From assembly GCA_019694975.1 (NCBI GenBank), contig JAIBAY010000005.1:248001-312000 (forward strand): a DNA stretch of 64,000 nt, written 5' to 3'. Every line of letters begins with the position of its first letter. Position 1 is the stretch's first letter. A program made the translations under genes and the position numbers. This document shows, piece after piece, positions 53,102 through 62,363 of this stretch. The stretch is from Chitinophagales bacterium. GTDB lineage: Bacteria; Bacteroidota; Bacteroidia; Chitinophagales; UBA10324. The notes under the pieces are model-generated. The model was not told where the DNA came from and searched no databases. It was given only the letters and a program-made list of their open reading frames with translations.

Positions 53102-56100
53102 TTATGAAGGAATCTGCAACACACCTTGTTTTGAGTCTCCATCAGACGCAACAGGCAGCTTCACAAAAAAAGTGGTGCCTACATTTTTCACAGAAACAAA
53201 ATCAATGGTACCGCCAAAGCTCTCCACGTAATCCTTGCTGATGGCCAGCCCTAATCCGGTACCGGAAGATTTGGTAGTGAAGCTGGGAATGAACACGTTT
53301 TTAGCTTCTGCCTCTGAAATGCCAATACCATTGTCAGAGACAGATACCACCAGTTGCCCGTCAACATTCTCAGTGATCACCTTTACGCTGCCGGCACGGT
53401 CTTCCGGAATAGACTGAACTGCATTCAAGAGCAGATTATTGAACACACTCAGCAACTGGTTTTTATCGGCTGAAACGATACTCCGCTCTGCATGATGATA
53501 CAGGTGAATTTCAGCACCCTCTCCTTCTTTAAGCAAATTGCAGGCTGTCTGCACCACATCATTCACATCAATATGTTCGAAAACCGGCCTGGGCATTTTA
53601 GCATAATTCGAAAATTCATTGGCGATATGACTGAGGTTGTCAATCTGCTCAATCAATGTCTGCGCTACCTTAGCGGTGAGTTCCGGCAGGTTGGGAGCAT
53701 GTTGTTCATTCGCCCGCTGCAAATGCTGAATCCCCAGCTTCATGGGCGTTAGCGGATTCTTGATTTCATGGGCCACCTGCTTGGCCATCTCCCGCCAGGC
53801 AAGGTCTCTTTCCGATCTGGCCAGTTTGTCTGCACTTTGTTCCAGGTGACCAATCATCCTGTTGTACTCTGTTACGAGGTTACCGATCTCGTCATTCGCA
53901 TGCCATTCTATCAATTCGTTGCCGGAACCAACCTTCACCTGCTTGAATTTTTCACCGATCAGCGACAGTTTACGGGTGATCTGACGTGAAATCAGCGGTG
54001 CCAGCAACCCTGCCATGATAATAGCCAATACCAGCACATTCACGAGCGCAACAAAGAAAAACCCAACCTGTTCATTCAGCTTTGCCTTGGAATTAAAATA
54101 AGGAACATGCACAAACAAGACCGGTTCACCCTTTGGACTGCGGATAATACGGTAACCGGAATAGAACTTCAGCGAACCCACCTGTTCCTCCTTAACCAGT
54201 TCGGCAGGGCCTTCATCCGAGAGTTCTTTAAATGCCAGTGGATTCATCTTTTTCGACACAAGCCCTTTTTCAAAAAAGCTGCGCTGACTGGTGGCGACGA
54301 GGTTACCCTGCAGGTCGTAAAAGTTCACATCAATATCCTGTACATCAGAAAAAGAACTAACGCTCTTCTTCAGAAAGCTTTGAAATGCCTCCGGGCTTCT
54401 CACCAAATCATTGTCGGTATAAAGCACCTGAACGGATTGTGTTACCCTGTCCATTTTATCCACCACAGCCTGTATCGAAAGATCATTATACTGTTTTATA
54501 AAGAACCTGCTTGCTACAATGGCGATAATGAGCAAAAGGACCAGGATGAACAACATGAAAAAACCATGAATAAGCATCCGCAGTGATGCAATCCTGAAAA
54601 ACTGCCGTATCGAACGGAGGCTTGGGTTTATACTGATCAGGTTGAACAGTAATACCAGCAGCATGATGTTGAAGAACACCACGAAGAGGAATGAAAAGTA
54701 AGAAGTGAAATAAGAAAACCAGTTGGTTTTTGAAGAAATAACGATTACAATTCCGTTTCCGCGATTGTACACCAGATGATGATACCCATGATAGTTGACG
54801 TACTGATATTCACGGCTCTCATCCTGTGACCACTTGAGATGAAAGTCATAATTATAAGTACCGTTTTGCTCAATTAGGTGGTCGTGGCTGTATAAAGCGA
54901 AAGAGTAATTCATATATTGATAAGGCAGCTTGTCCTTATCCTCAAGCAGCAATTCAGGATAGACGCCGGCACTTTTATAGGCATCGGCGGTCAGCTCAAC
55001 AAATAACTTCCCCAGCGTGGAGTCGCCGGACCTCACAGGATATTCAGCGAGATAAATAAAACTGCCGGAAGGTGAAGAGACGTGATATAACTCATTTTTA
55101 ATGATCTCGGTTTTCATGGATTTCAATCCCTTCTCCGTCACAAAACCAAAATTTTCATCCTTACCCGACAGCAGGTAGCCTTTGGGATCTACAGGGTAGT
55201 AACGGATGCGGTACCTGTTAAATCCATCCTGGAAATAGGTCTGTTGCAACTTACCGGCCAGCTCAGGACCTGAATCATTCGCTGCTTGAAAAAACCTGAT
55301 CAGAAAGGTGTCGCGGGTAATCTTTCCCTGCAAATCAGCAAGCAGGAACTCCGTCACCTTATCTTCTGTATTTATCAGCTTTCGGGCGAAGTTTATCCTC
55401 ATATCCTGTTCCTTCTTTTCGCCATACACCAATAAAAGGGCTGCCCCTGAAGCAGAAACAAATACAAGCAATAAAAACAAGCCGGTGAAATTGATGCCTG
55501 CTCTTGTTGGTGTACTGAACCAGGGAAGAATAAAAATCAGCGCGTTGATCCAGATCATTACCCATAACCCTGAAATGCCGGTATCGTATGCGAGATAATA
55601 CAGGAAAGCCAGTGTGGTGCAGATGAGTAAAACAATTGCATTATCCACAGGCCGTAATGCATTGCGCTGCAAGGTGGCAATTATCTTCAGTGATAACAGG
55701 AAGAGGCAAATGAATATGAGCGCAATACAAACCACCCCAAGAATGCTGTAGTAGTCCGGTTGCAGCGGGTTAAAAAAGACAAACTCAATCTTTGAATCCC
55801 TGACGAGCGCACGAATCACATCCACCATATAGATGCCCAGGAAAAAGATGACAGAGTAACCAACGAGGTGCACTAAATAGTTCTTCATTGAATTTTCCTC
55901 GATCCTGATCCTGATATGCACCTTGTTGGTGATATAAATGCAGGCCCAGAAAAGAAAAAGCAACTGAATGGCAAGGCTTCCGAGTGAAGATGCCACTCCT
56001 TCCGATGCAAAGAGGTCAGCATCAAAAATCTTCCAGTTCTTAACGCCGACGGGCAGTATTGCTTTTGCTGACATCAGGAGATAGATGGCAAAGAATAAAA

Positions 56101-56956
56101 CCGCCAGCATCGCCAGCTTCAGCCAAACCAATCTGCCGTCCGGCAAGAGGTTCAGCAATTGCTGCAGGAACATAACAAAAAGCACAAGCGAAGCCAGAAA
56201 GAGCAGTAGTGCCAGTGCACTTGCCTTCACCGAATAATCAGCAGGATTGATGCCTACATAGAAAATCGCTTTGCCGTTTGCGTCCATCACCGGTATATAA
56301 TCCGGTTCCCGGGTTACCGACACCTGGAAATAATTAGCAATACTGAAATTGTCGCTGAAATGAGGCTTGAGATAACTGTTATACGCTTCATATTCATATT
56401 TCACAGGAACTAATGCCAGCGCGGTATAATGCTTGCTTTCGCCGAATACTGGAATATACTTTCGATAAACGAGATAGTAACCGTTACTGAGCCTTTGAAA
56501 ACTGATACCCTCCGGTAACATATTCACAGGCTGCGATGGAATAACCAGGTTCTGCGTCCACATCAGTAAACTGTCATCACGGTACAGCAGCAATTCATAT
56601 GGGTAAGCGTTGAATGAGGCTATCCTGTTCCAGGCAGTGCCTTCCTGCAACATGCTGACGAGCCCGGAATCAGGAAGCTGTTTGGCAATGGTGCCCTCTA
56701 TAGAAGATACGCCCTGGCTTAACTCACGGGCGGCATTCTTCAATTCTGATATTTCTGATCTGATACTGCCCGACTGGTAAGACAATGCCATCAGTGCAAT
56801 GGAAAGCACCAGGTAATAAAGTCCGTATTTCTTAAAAATTACCAAAGCGTTGAAAGAGATCGGTGGAACAGCGCTGCAAATTACATTTTCATAAGGAGAA
56901 CCCGAGTGTAACGGGGAAGCTCCCACACCGTATTGCTTCACAGCATCAGCGTTCAC
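53102..56956 (-). CDS. Large membrane sensor histidine kinase (NtrY-like HAMP-HisKA-HATPase)
   Basis: A 1284-aa kinase. A long N-terminal sensor region (to about 980) has about twelve hydrophobic segments and two or three periplasmic loops. HAMP follows (about 990-1045), then HisKA with H1063 in QVAHEIKNPLTPMKLGIQHL. The HATPase has N box NQLLSVFNNLLLNAVQSI, G1 VSDNGIGIS and G2 GTGLGLAISKDYVESFGG. The H-box type is that of NtrY. No response regulator is adjacent. The listed start is a GTG at 56956; the first ~37 residues look unconserved. A TTG at 56845, just before the first TM helix (VIFKKYGLYYLVLSIALM), is a credible alternative. It lies 74 nt downstream of the Smr gene. Confidence 0.9.
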   Translation of the reverse strand: MNADAVKQYGVGASPLHSGSPYENVICSAVPPISFNALVIFKKYGLYYLVLSIALMALSYQSGSIRSEISELKNAARELSQGVSSIEGTIAKQLPDSGLVSMLQEGTAWNRIASFNAYPYELLLYRDDSLLMWTQNLVIPSQPVNMLPEGISFQRLSNGYYLVYRKYIPVFGESKHYTALALVPVKYEYEAYNSYLKPHFSDNFSIANYFQVSVTREPDYIPVMDANGKAIFYVGINPADYSVKASALALLLFLASLVLFVMFLQQLLNLLPDGRLVWLKLAMLAVLFFAIYLLMSAKAILPVGVKNWKIFDADLFASEGVASSLGSLAIQLLFLFWACIYITNKVHIRIRIEENSMKNYLVHLVGYSVIFFLGIYMVDVIRALVRDSKIEFVFFNPLQPDYYSILGVVCIALIFICLFLLSLKIIATLQRNALRPVDNAIVLLICTTLAFLYYLAYDTGISGLWVMIWINALIFILPWFSTPTRAGINFTGLFLLLVFVSASGAALLLVYGEKKEQDMRINFARKLINTEDKVTEFLLADLQGKITRDTFLIRFFQAANDSGPELAGKLQQTYFQDGFNRYRIRYYPVDPKGYLLSGKDENFGFVTEKGLKSMKTEIIKNELYHVSSPSGSFIYLAEYPVRSGDSTLGKLFVELTADAYKSAGVYPELLLEDKDKLPYQYMNYSFALYSHDHLIEQNGTYNYDFHLKWSQDESREYQYVNYHGYHHLVYNRGNGIVIVISSKTNWFSYFTSYFSFLFVVFFNIMLLVLLFNLISINPSLRSIRQFFRIASLRMLIHGFFMLFILVLLLIIAIVASRFFIKQYNDLSIQAVVDKMDRVTQSVQVLYTDNDLVRSPEAFQSFLKKSVSSFSDVQDIDVNFYDLQGNLVATSQRSFFEKGLVSKKMNPLAFKELSDEGPAELVKEEQVGSLKFYSGYRIIRSPKGEPVLFVHVPYFNSKAKLNEQVGFFFVALVNVLVLAIIMAGLLAPLISRQITRKLSLIGEKFKQVKVGSGNELIEWHANDEIGNLVTEYNRMIGHLEQSADKLARSERDLAWREMAKQVAHEIKNPLTPMKLGIQHLQRANEQHAPNLPELTAKVAQTLIEQIDNLSHIANEFSNYAKMPRPVFEHIDVNDVVQTACNLLKEGEGAEIHLYHHAERSIVSADKNQLLSVFNNLLLNAVQSIPEDRAGSVKVITENVDGQLVVSVSDNGIGISEAEAKNVFIPSFTTKSSGTGLGLAISKDYVESFGGTIDFVSVKNVGTTFFVKLPVASDGDSKQGVLQIPS

Positions 56957-57030
56957 TGATCTTCATATGGCAATTAAAAAACCAGTGTACTATAAGAATT
57001 TCGGTCCGAAGAAGAGATTAAACAGGGAAG

Positions 57031-58041
57031 CTATCGGAGTATAATCTCAGTTGCACCATGCGCATATTTCGGATGGTAATCGTTATTAAACGACCTTACT
57101 TCTTTATACGTTTTCAGCAATGTATGGATCTCCCGTTTCAGCTTACCTTTTCCATTGCCATGAATGACATAGAACCGGTCGACACCACTTGCAATAGCCT
57201 GATCCAGTGATTGCTGAAACCTGCTTAACTGAATATGCAACATCTCAGCATTATCCATGTGATGATATCCGCGCACCAGTTTTTCAATATGCAAATCCAC
57301 TTCACGCGATGGTTCAACCAGGTCAATATCTTTATTCGGAGGACTGTCCATCATCATTGCTTTCAGCGCAGAGAGATCGAACGGATCTTGCTTTTTCTGC
57401 GGAGACTTAGTTGCAGGCTTATGCACTGAAGTTGTTTTGATCGGATATATATATGCATCAGTTCCTGTCAGGGCGGCCTTTCCCAGTTTATTAAAAAAAT
57501 TCTGCGGTTTGATCTTCTGCACCAGTTCCCCTTTCAATAACGCATTCTGCATATCTCTCACCTGAATATCAACTTCCGGCATGTCGTTCAATGCATCGTA
57601 GCTTATTTCATGCAGCGGGAATGCCTCATAGGGTGAAACATGCCTGTCAAGCTGAAAATGGATGTCGCAGCCGAGAAAGAAACGATAACGAAACGTCATA
57701 GATACGCCGGTATCATTGGCAATACTGATCCTGAATTGTATGATATCTCCTGAACGATCGCTGACAGGTTCAAAGCAGAGAAAAATTCCGCTGTCCTTTT
57801 TTTCCACTGCCTTTTCGGATTTCACGGATGATGAAGCAGTGTCTGATGTTTCATGTTTGCCGCGTGCAACAGGTGGTTGCACACCGGAAACGTAGTGTTT
57901 GATATCAGTCAGATACACCGGAATTTCCATATCCTTCAACTGCACAAATACCATCTCTGCACCATTCAGCCTCGTAACCATTCCGGTTTCCCGCAGATGA
58001 ATGAGGTACACTTTATCGCCTGGCAAAAATCTTTCTGTCAC
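57031..58041 (-). CDS. DUF2027 and Smr domain protein
   Basis: A 336-aa cytoplasmic protein. The N-terminal ~60 residues form a small beta domain (FLPGDKVYLIHLRETGMVTR). A DUF2027-type beta-sandwich spans about 80-190, with a Lys/Pro-rich linker at about 205-235. The C-terminal Smr domain (about 250-336) has VDLHIEKLV, YVIHGNGKGKLKREIHTLL and the terminal GATEIIL. Smr domains (as in MutS2) are nucleases acting on nucleic acids. The start is GTG at 58041, 16 nt after a consensus -7 element. Confidence 0.88.
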   Translation of the reverse strand: MTERFLPGDKVYLIHLRETGMVTRLNGAEMVFVQLKDMEIPVYLTDIKHYVSGVQPPVARGKHETSDTASSSVKSEKAVEKKDSGIFLCFEPVSDRSGDIIQFRISIANDTGVSMTFRYRFFLGCDIHFQLDRHVSPYEAFPLHEISYDALNDMPEVDIQVRDMQNALLKGELVQKIKPQNFFNKLGKAALTGTDAYIYPIKTTSVHKPATKSPQKKQDPFDLSALKAMMMDSPPNKDIDLVEPSREVDLHIEKLVRGYHHMDNAEMLHIQLSRFQQSLDQAIASGVDRFYVIHGNGKGKLKREIHTLLKTYKEVRSFNNDYHPKYAHGATEIILR

Positions 58042-58057
58042 AAGTGATGATTGTTTA

Positions 58058-58065
58058 CAAAATTA
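58058..58065 (-). promoter_or_regulatory. -7 promoter element TAATTTTG of the Smr gene
   Basis: Exact TAnnTTTG on the minus strand, 16 nt before the GTG start at 58041. It may also serve the downstream histidine kinase. Confidence 0.55.
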
Positions 58066-58161
58066 CAATTCTCATACTTATAACATGACTTGATAGCCTC
58101 CGTTGCCTGCTATGTCTAACCGATCATGTAACGGTCGCTGAACCAACAGAAAGGCTGCTCC

Positions 58162-59397
58162 TTATTCATATCGTAATGCTTCTATCGGATCGAGCCGTGA
58201 AGCTTTAATGGCAGGATAGAGCCCGCTGATCAATCCTACCAGAAAGCAGAATATGATGCCTGCCAGTATCCATAACCATGGCACAATAAAACTTGCGCCG
58301 AACAGGAGTGATACGAGGTTGCCCGCAAGTATTCCTAAAATAATGCCCATGATACCACCGAGTTGGCAAATCACGATGGCTTCCGTCAAGAATTGCGACC
58401 TTATTTCTTTGCGAGTGGCGCCCAGGGCTTTGCTTACGCCTATCTCACGTGTTCGTTCCGTTACGGAAACCAGCATGATATTCATGAGCCCGATGGCTGC
58501 GCCAAACAAGGTGATGATGCCAATCAATGTTGCTGCGTAAGTAATATTCTGCAGGTTACCGATCAGCTCATTCGCAAGTTCATCACTTTTTGAAATCTCA
58601 AAATCATCTTCCTCACTCAGGGTCAGCCCCCGAATGTTGCGGAACAAACTGGTGGCTTCGTCAATGGCTGACTGCAGCTGATCTATTGACGCTACATTCA
58701 CAGTAACATCCACGGAATTATCATGGCCGATAAAATTTCTAATGGCATTCAACAATGGAATCAGCACAACATTATCGCCCCTCGAAACCATGCTGGAGCC
58801 CTTGGAGGCCAGCACACCAATCACACGGTAACGGATGGCATACATTGAGACGAATTGATTGACAGGATCTTCTTTTGATCCGAATATCTTATCGACTACA
58901 TCCTTGCCTAAAACAATAACAGGAGCACCTTCCTGCACTTCATCAATCGTAAAATAACGGCCCGATGAAACCTGGTTACCGGATGTCAGTAAAAAATTTT
59001 CATCCACGCCCGTCACCAACACATTGGGATTGGTTTTTTTTGAATCATGCTTGATGGTTGAAATGCCGGTTACGTTTTCGGAAACAGCAACCGTTGCAGG
59101 AAACTTATAACGGTCTTTAAATAATACCGCTTCACGGTACAGTACGGGTGGACCGGGCTTATTATCTTCTCCTCTGCCACCGCCGCGCATATCATCCCAC
59201 TTCTGCTCAATTGAAAAGGAGTTGGAACCCATGCTTGAAAAATTACTCTTGATGGACCCTTCCAGGCTGTCGATGGCAGTTAAGATCCCGACTAGCGCCA
59301 TGATGCCAAATGCTATAATCAGGCAGGTGAGTACGGTACGCATCAGGTTACCCCTGATAGCACGCAATGCAAGCCGGATATTTTCCAATAAACTCAT
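58162..59397 (-). CDS. MacB/FtsX-type ABC transporter permease
   Basis: A 411-aa permease. One TM helix lies at about 20-42 ([20 protein letters not shown]). A large periplasmic MacB_PCD domain follows (about 45-275), then three TM helices (about 290-315, 335-360 and 370-395). The cytoplasmic motif [21 protein letters not shown] is typical of MacB/LolC/FtsX permeases. It ends the acylase operon, 6 nt after the small membrane protein. No ATP-binding partner is encoded nearby, so it must use one from elsewhere. Confidence 0.93.
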   Translation of the reverse strand: MSLLENIRLALRAIRGNLMRTVLTCLIIAFGIMALVGILTAIDSLEGSIKSNFSSMGSNSFSIEQKWDDMRGGGRGEDNKPGPPVLYREAVLFKDRYKFPATVAVSENVTGISTIKHDSKKTNPNVLVTGVDENFLLTSGNQVSSGRYFTIDEVQEGAPVIVLGKDVVDKIFGSKEDPVNQFVSMYAIRYRVIGVLASKGSSMVSRGDNVVLIPLLNAIRNFIGHDNSVDVTVNVASIDQLQSAIDEATSLFRNIRGLTLSEEDDFEISKSDELANELIGNLQNITYAATLIGIITLFGAAIGLMNIMLVSVTERTREIGVSKALGATRKEIRSQFLTEAIVICQLGGIMGIILGILAGNLVSLLFGASFIVPWLWILAGIIFCFLVGLISGLYPAIKASRLDPIEALRYE

Positions 59398-59403
59398 AGC
59401 AGA

Positions 59404-59748
59404 TTAGTTCGTATCAATAAAAATTCTTTTCAAAGAAAAACCCAGCACTGCGCCTAAGCCTCCACCTGCTGCCGCAATGAGGAAACTGATCACATACAGT
59501 AAAGCGGACGCCGGCAAGATGAAAAGTTCAGCGATCCGTACGGTCATCAGGTTTCCTTGTGTAATGCCAATGACTAAAGCATATACCAGCCAAACGAGCC
59601 CACAGGCTAAAAACCCTGAAAGAAATGCGTGCCGGAAACTCCTGCCAACAAGTAATGACATTACCGCGGCCACAATAACGAGACACCACCACGGAAGCAA
59701 CACCTGCACCATGGCACTGAGTAATGCGATCAGAAAAAACAATAGCAT
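59404..59748 (-). CDS. Small four-helix membrane protein
   Basis: A 114-aa protein, almost entirely hydrophobic, with four TM segments (about 2-22, 24-45, 47-67 and 80-105). I do not recognise a named family; similar small proteins are seen beside acylases in Bacteroidota, as far as I recall. It sits 3 nt after the acylase stop and 6 nt before the permease, so it belongs to their operon. Confidence 0.78.
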   Translation of the reverse strand: MLLFFLIALLSAMVQVLLPWWCLVIVAAVMSLLVGRSFRHAFLSGFLACGLVWLVYALVIGITQGNLMTVRIAELFILPASALLYVISFLIAAAGGGLGAVLGFSLKRIFIDTN

Positions 59749-59751
59749 ACC

Positions 59752-62169
59752 TTAATTTCTAAGAGTTATCACTGCTGAAATACGATCATTTTTTTCATCA
59801 GGGCTATGCAGAATCAGTAATTCCTGCTGTAACCCATTACTCCATGGTTCAATCATATTTTCATAGAATGGCGATCCGGGATTTCCGGATTGCCCGCCCG
59901 GAAAAATACCATAAGCTTTCACTTTTTTCCCCAGTTCAATTATCATTCGCCAGGAAGGCCCGTGATCATATCCTGTGGCATTCACCATACCTGAGTTGCC
60001 GGAGGTGATCACCGGTATCCTGCTGAATGCCCCAATGTGCAACAAATGATTGATATGCGTATTTTTTACTTTTCCCCATTGCCAGGATGCAGTGTCGGCG
60101 CCATAAGTTTTAACCAGTGAATCAATGGTGTTTATAAAAGACTGATGCATCAGTTGCTGCAGCGATTCAACCTGAACCGTACGTTTGTCATCAATCCATT
60201 GTCTGTTGATGTTGTACTTCACCGTCTGCAGCGAGATATCGGTGCCCGGGTATTCGAACCCTTCTTCACCAAACTCATCATTCCAGATTGCTATTTTCAG
60301 ATTGCTCCACCATGTGTTAAAAACAGTTTGTTCAATGCTGCCGGCGCCGGCTAACTGGTCCCAGCCCCGCAACAAGAGTAATTGTTCCTTTTGCAGCTTA
60401 TCTAAACTTGCCTGATCTACTCCTTCCATCATTTCCTGCAGCACAAAATCGGCCACCAGGTTTTTGCTGTCATACTGCAGTGCGCGCATATCCTCCGCCG
60501 TAATATTATTCATCAAGGCAAGCTGCTGATTAATCCGGTGCGCGCGCATCGGTGCGTCCATCTGCCAGTTAATATAGTATGGATAAGTGGAGTCTGTAGA
60601 TAATTGGTTGGCGGAGCTAACAAAGCCGCGCGCAGGATTTTTTACATGAGGATCATGTTCAAACGGTATCCAGCCTTGCCAGTCATTTTCCGGCCTGGAG
60701 CCATCCATAAGGAACTTACCCTGGTCTTTCCATTTCAGCGGAAACCTGCCATCTACCCACACCGCGATGTTGTTATCATCATCCGCGTAAATAAAATTCT
60801 GAGCCGGACATTGAAAGTAACTCATCGCTTTTACGTAGTCATCATAATTGCGTGCACGGTCAAGTAAAAGGAAAGTATTTAATTCCTCCGAACGGTCATG
60901 GCCGAGCCAGCGCATGGCATAACCTACCGGGAAATCACTTCTCATCAGTTTTTCATCACCCATTGTCACTACAGGGCCATGGTGCGTATAGAATACAGTA
61001 TCCATCACTGCATTTTCGCCACGCACTTTTATCAGTTCTATCCTCATGCTGGTCTTTTTCCAGGTATTGTCATAAAGATATTCCAGGTGTGATTCATCCC
61101 TGAATTTTACACTATACCAGTCAAGGATATCAGCATCCACATTGGTTTCACTCCAGGCGATGTGATCATTAAAACCAATAATGACTGTGGGTACGCCGGG
61201 TAGTGTTACACCTGTTGCATTACAATCCGGGCTTATCAGTTGCATCTGATACCAGATAGATGGCAGGTTCAGGCCAAGATGCGGATCGCCACACAGAATG
61301 GGAAAGCCGCTCGCAGTCTTGCTGCCGTTCACCGCCCAGTTATTGCTTCCATTGGCAGGATTGGGCGCATGATCTAAAGGTGCAATATCTACCGAAACTT
61401 GTTTGGCTGTCGCCGGAACAGGAAGCTTCAATGGAACGAAATCCCAGATAGTGCCGGCCGGAATGATAGGTTCACTCAGATAAGGATGACCATTAAACAA
61501 TGAATCGACTGCCTCCTTTCCATATTTTTTCATGGCATTACTGACAGCAAGATCACTACTGCCACCGGCCAGATCGTAGGTCATGTATTTCAGCAACAAG
61601 GCACATTTTAAAGTAGTCCAGGGCTCCGGATGATAATCAAGCAATTTATATTCTATTGGCAGGTCCTTAACACTTAATGATTGAATAAAAGCATTCACAC
61701 CTTCCGTATATGCCGTAATCGCTTCTTTCATTACCGGATCATCCATCATGGCAGATTCGGCATTTTCAGCGGCGTAAACCATTCCAAAATGCCTTTGCTG
61801 ACGGTCGTAAGGCAAGGCCCGTGCTCCCACAATTTCTGAAACCCTTCCGGCTGCGGCATGCGTTTGAAATTCCATTTGCCACAAACGGTACCTCGCATGA
61901 ATAAAACCCTGTGCCAGGTACAGATCATGGTTGTTTCGGGCGAATAGGTGCGGCACGAGGTTATCATCCATGATCACTTTCACAGGTGCGATAAGTCCCG
62001 GTAGGGTGAGATCAGATTCCGTCACTTCACCGTTTTCATTATTCTGCCAGAATCCGGAAAAGGGAGAAAACAATTTACCTACAGGAGGAAGAGCACCAAT
62101 CCTGTTATTGAGCACATAACAGAAACCAATGGATAAAGAGGCTAAAAAAATGGATAGCAGCCATTTCAT
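59752..62169 (-). CDS. Penicillin acylase family protein (Ntn hydrolase)
   Basis: An 805-aa precursor. The N-terminal signal or anchor is residues 1-22. The alpha-chain region (about 60-240) includes VPHLFARNNHDLYLAQGFIH. A spacer follows, then the autocleavage site before S275 in NGSNNWAVNGSKTASG, whose serine becomes the nucleophilic N-terminus of the beta chain. The beta chain includes GDPHLGLNLPSIWYQMQL and the oxyanion and binding segment FNDHIAWSETNVDADI. The family cleaves penicillins, acyl-homoserine lactones or other amides; the substrate is unknown. First gene of a three-gene operon. A variant -7 element (TAGCTTCG) stands 9 nt upstream. Confidence 0.94.
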   Translation of the reverse strand: MKWLLSIFLASLSIGFCYVLNNRIGALPPVGKLFSPFSGFWQNNENGEVTESDLTLPGLIAPVKVIMDDNLVPHLFARNNHDLYLAQGFIHARYRLWQMEFQTHAAAGRVSEIVGARALPYDRQQRHFGMVYAAENAESAMMDDPVMKEAITAYTEGVNAFIQSLSVKDLPIEYKLLDYHPEPWTTLKCALLLKYMTYDLAGGSSDLAVSNAMKKYGKEAVDSLFNGHPYLSEPIIPAGTIWDFVPLKLPVPATAKQVSVDIAPLDHAPNPANGSNNWAVNGSKTASGFPILCGDPHLGLNLPSIWYQMQLISPDCNATGVTLPGVPTVIIGFNDHIAWSETNVDADILDWYSVKFRDESHLEYLYDNTWKKTSMRIELIKVRGENAVMDTVFYTHHGPVVTMGDEKLMRSDFPVGYAMRWLGHDRSEELNTFLLLDRARNYDDYVKAMSYFQCPAQNFIYADDDNNIAVWVDGRFPLKWKDQGKFLMDGSRPENDWQGWIPFEHDPHVKNPARGFVSSANQLSTDSTYPYYINWQMDAPMRAHRINQQLALMNNITAEDMRALQYDSKNLVADFVLQEMMEGVDQASLDKLQKEQLLLLRGWDQLAGAGSIEQTVFNTWWSNLKIAIWNDEFGEEGFEYPGTDISLQTVKYNINRQWIDDKRTVQVESLQQLMHQSFINTIDSLVKTYGADTASWQWGKVKNTHINHLLHIGAFSRIPVITSGNSGMVNATGYDHGPSWRMIIELGKKVKAYGIFPGGQSGNPGSPFYENMIEPWSNGLQQELLILHSPDEKNDRISAVITLRN

Positions 62170-62178
62170 GTATGACTG

Positions 62179-62186
62179 CGAAGCTA
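62179..62186 (-). promoter_or_regulatory. Variant -7 element TAGCTTCG of the acylase operon
   Basis: A TAnnTTCG form on the minus strand, 9 nt before the ATG at 62169. One mismatch from consensus; it would give a very short leader. Confidence 0.4.
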
Positions 62187-62313
62187 AGAAGAAACTATGA
62201 TCATCAAAAAACCAGTTGATGGCACGAGGCAGTATACAATCTCCCTGTTTTGTATTTCATGATTGTATGTATGGTTTTTTTGCGCAATTGCCGAAACCAC
62301 CTTCCTTTCTTTT

Positions 62314-62321
62314 TACATTTG
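62314..62321 (+). promoter_or_regulatory. Promoter of the aconitase gene (TTG-N23-TACATTTG)
   Basis: Exact TAnnTTTG with a TTG at 62288-62290, 23 nt upstream. It lies 42 nt before the ATG at 62364. Confidence 0.65.
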
Positions 62322-62363
62322 CAGCGCATTAAAGATTAATCCACCACACAAACCGTATTATCC

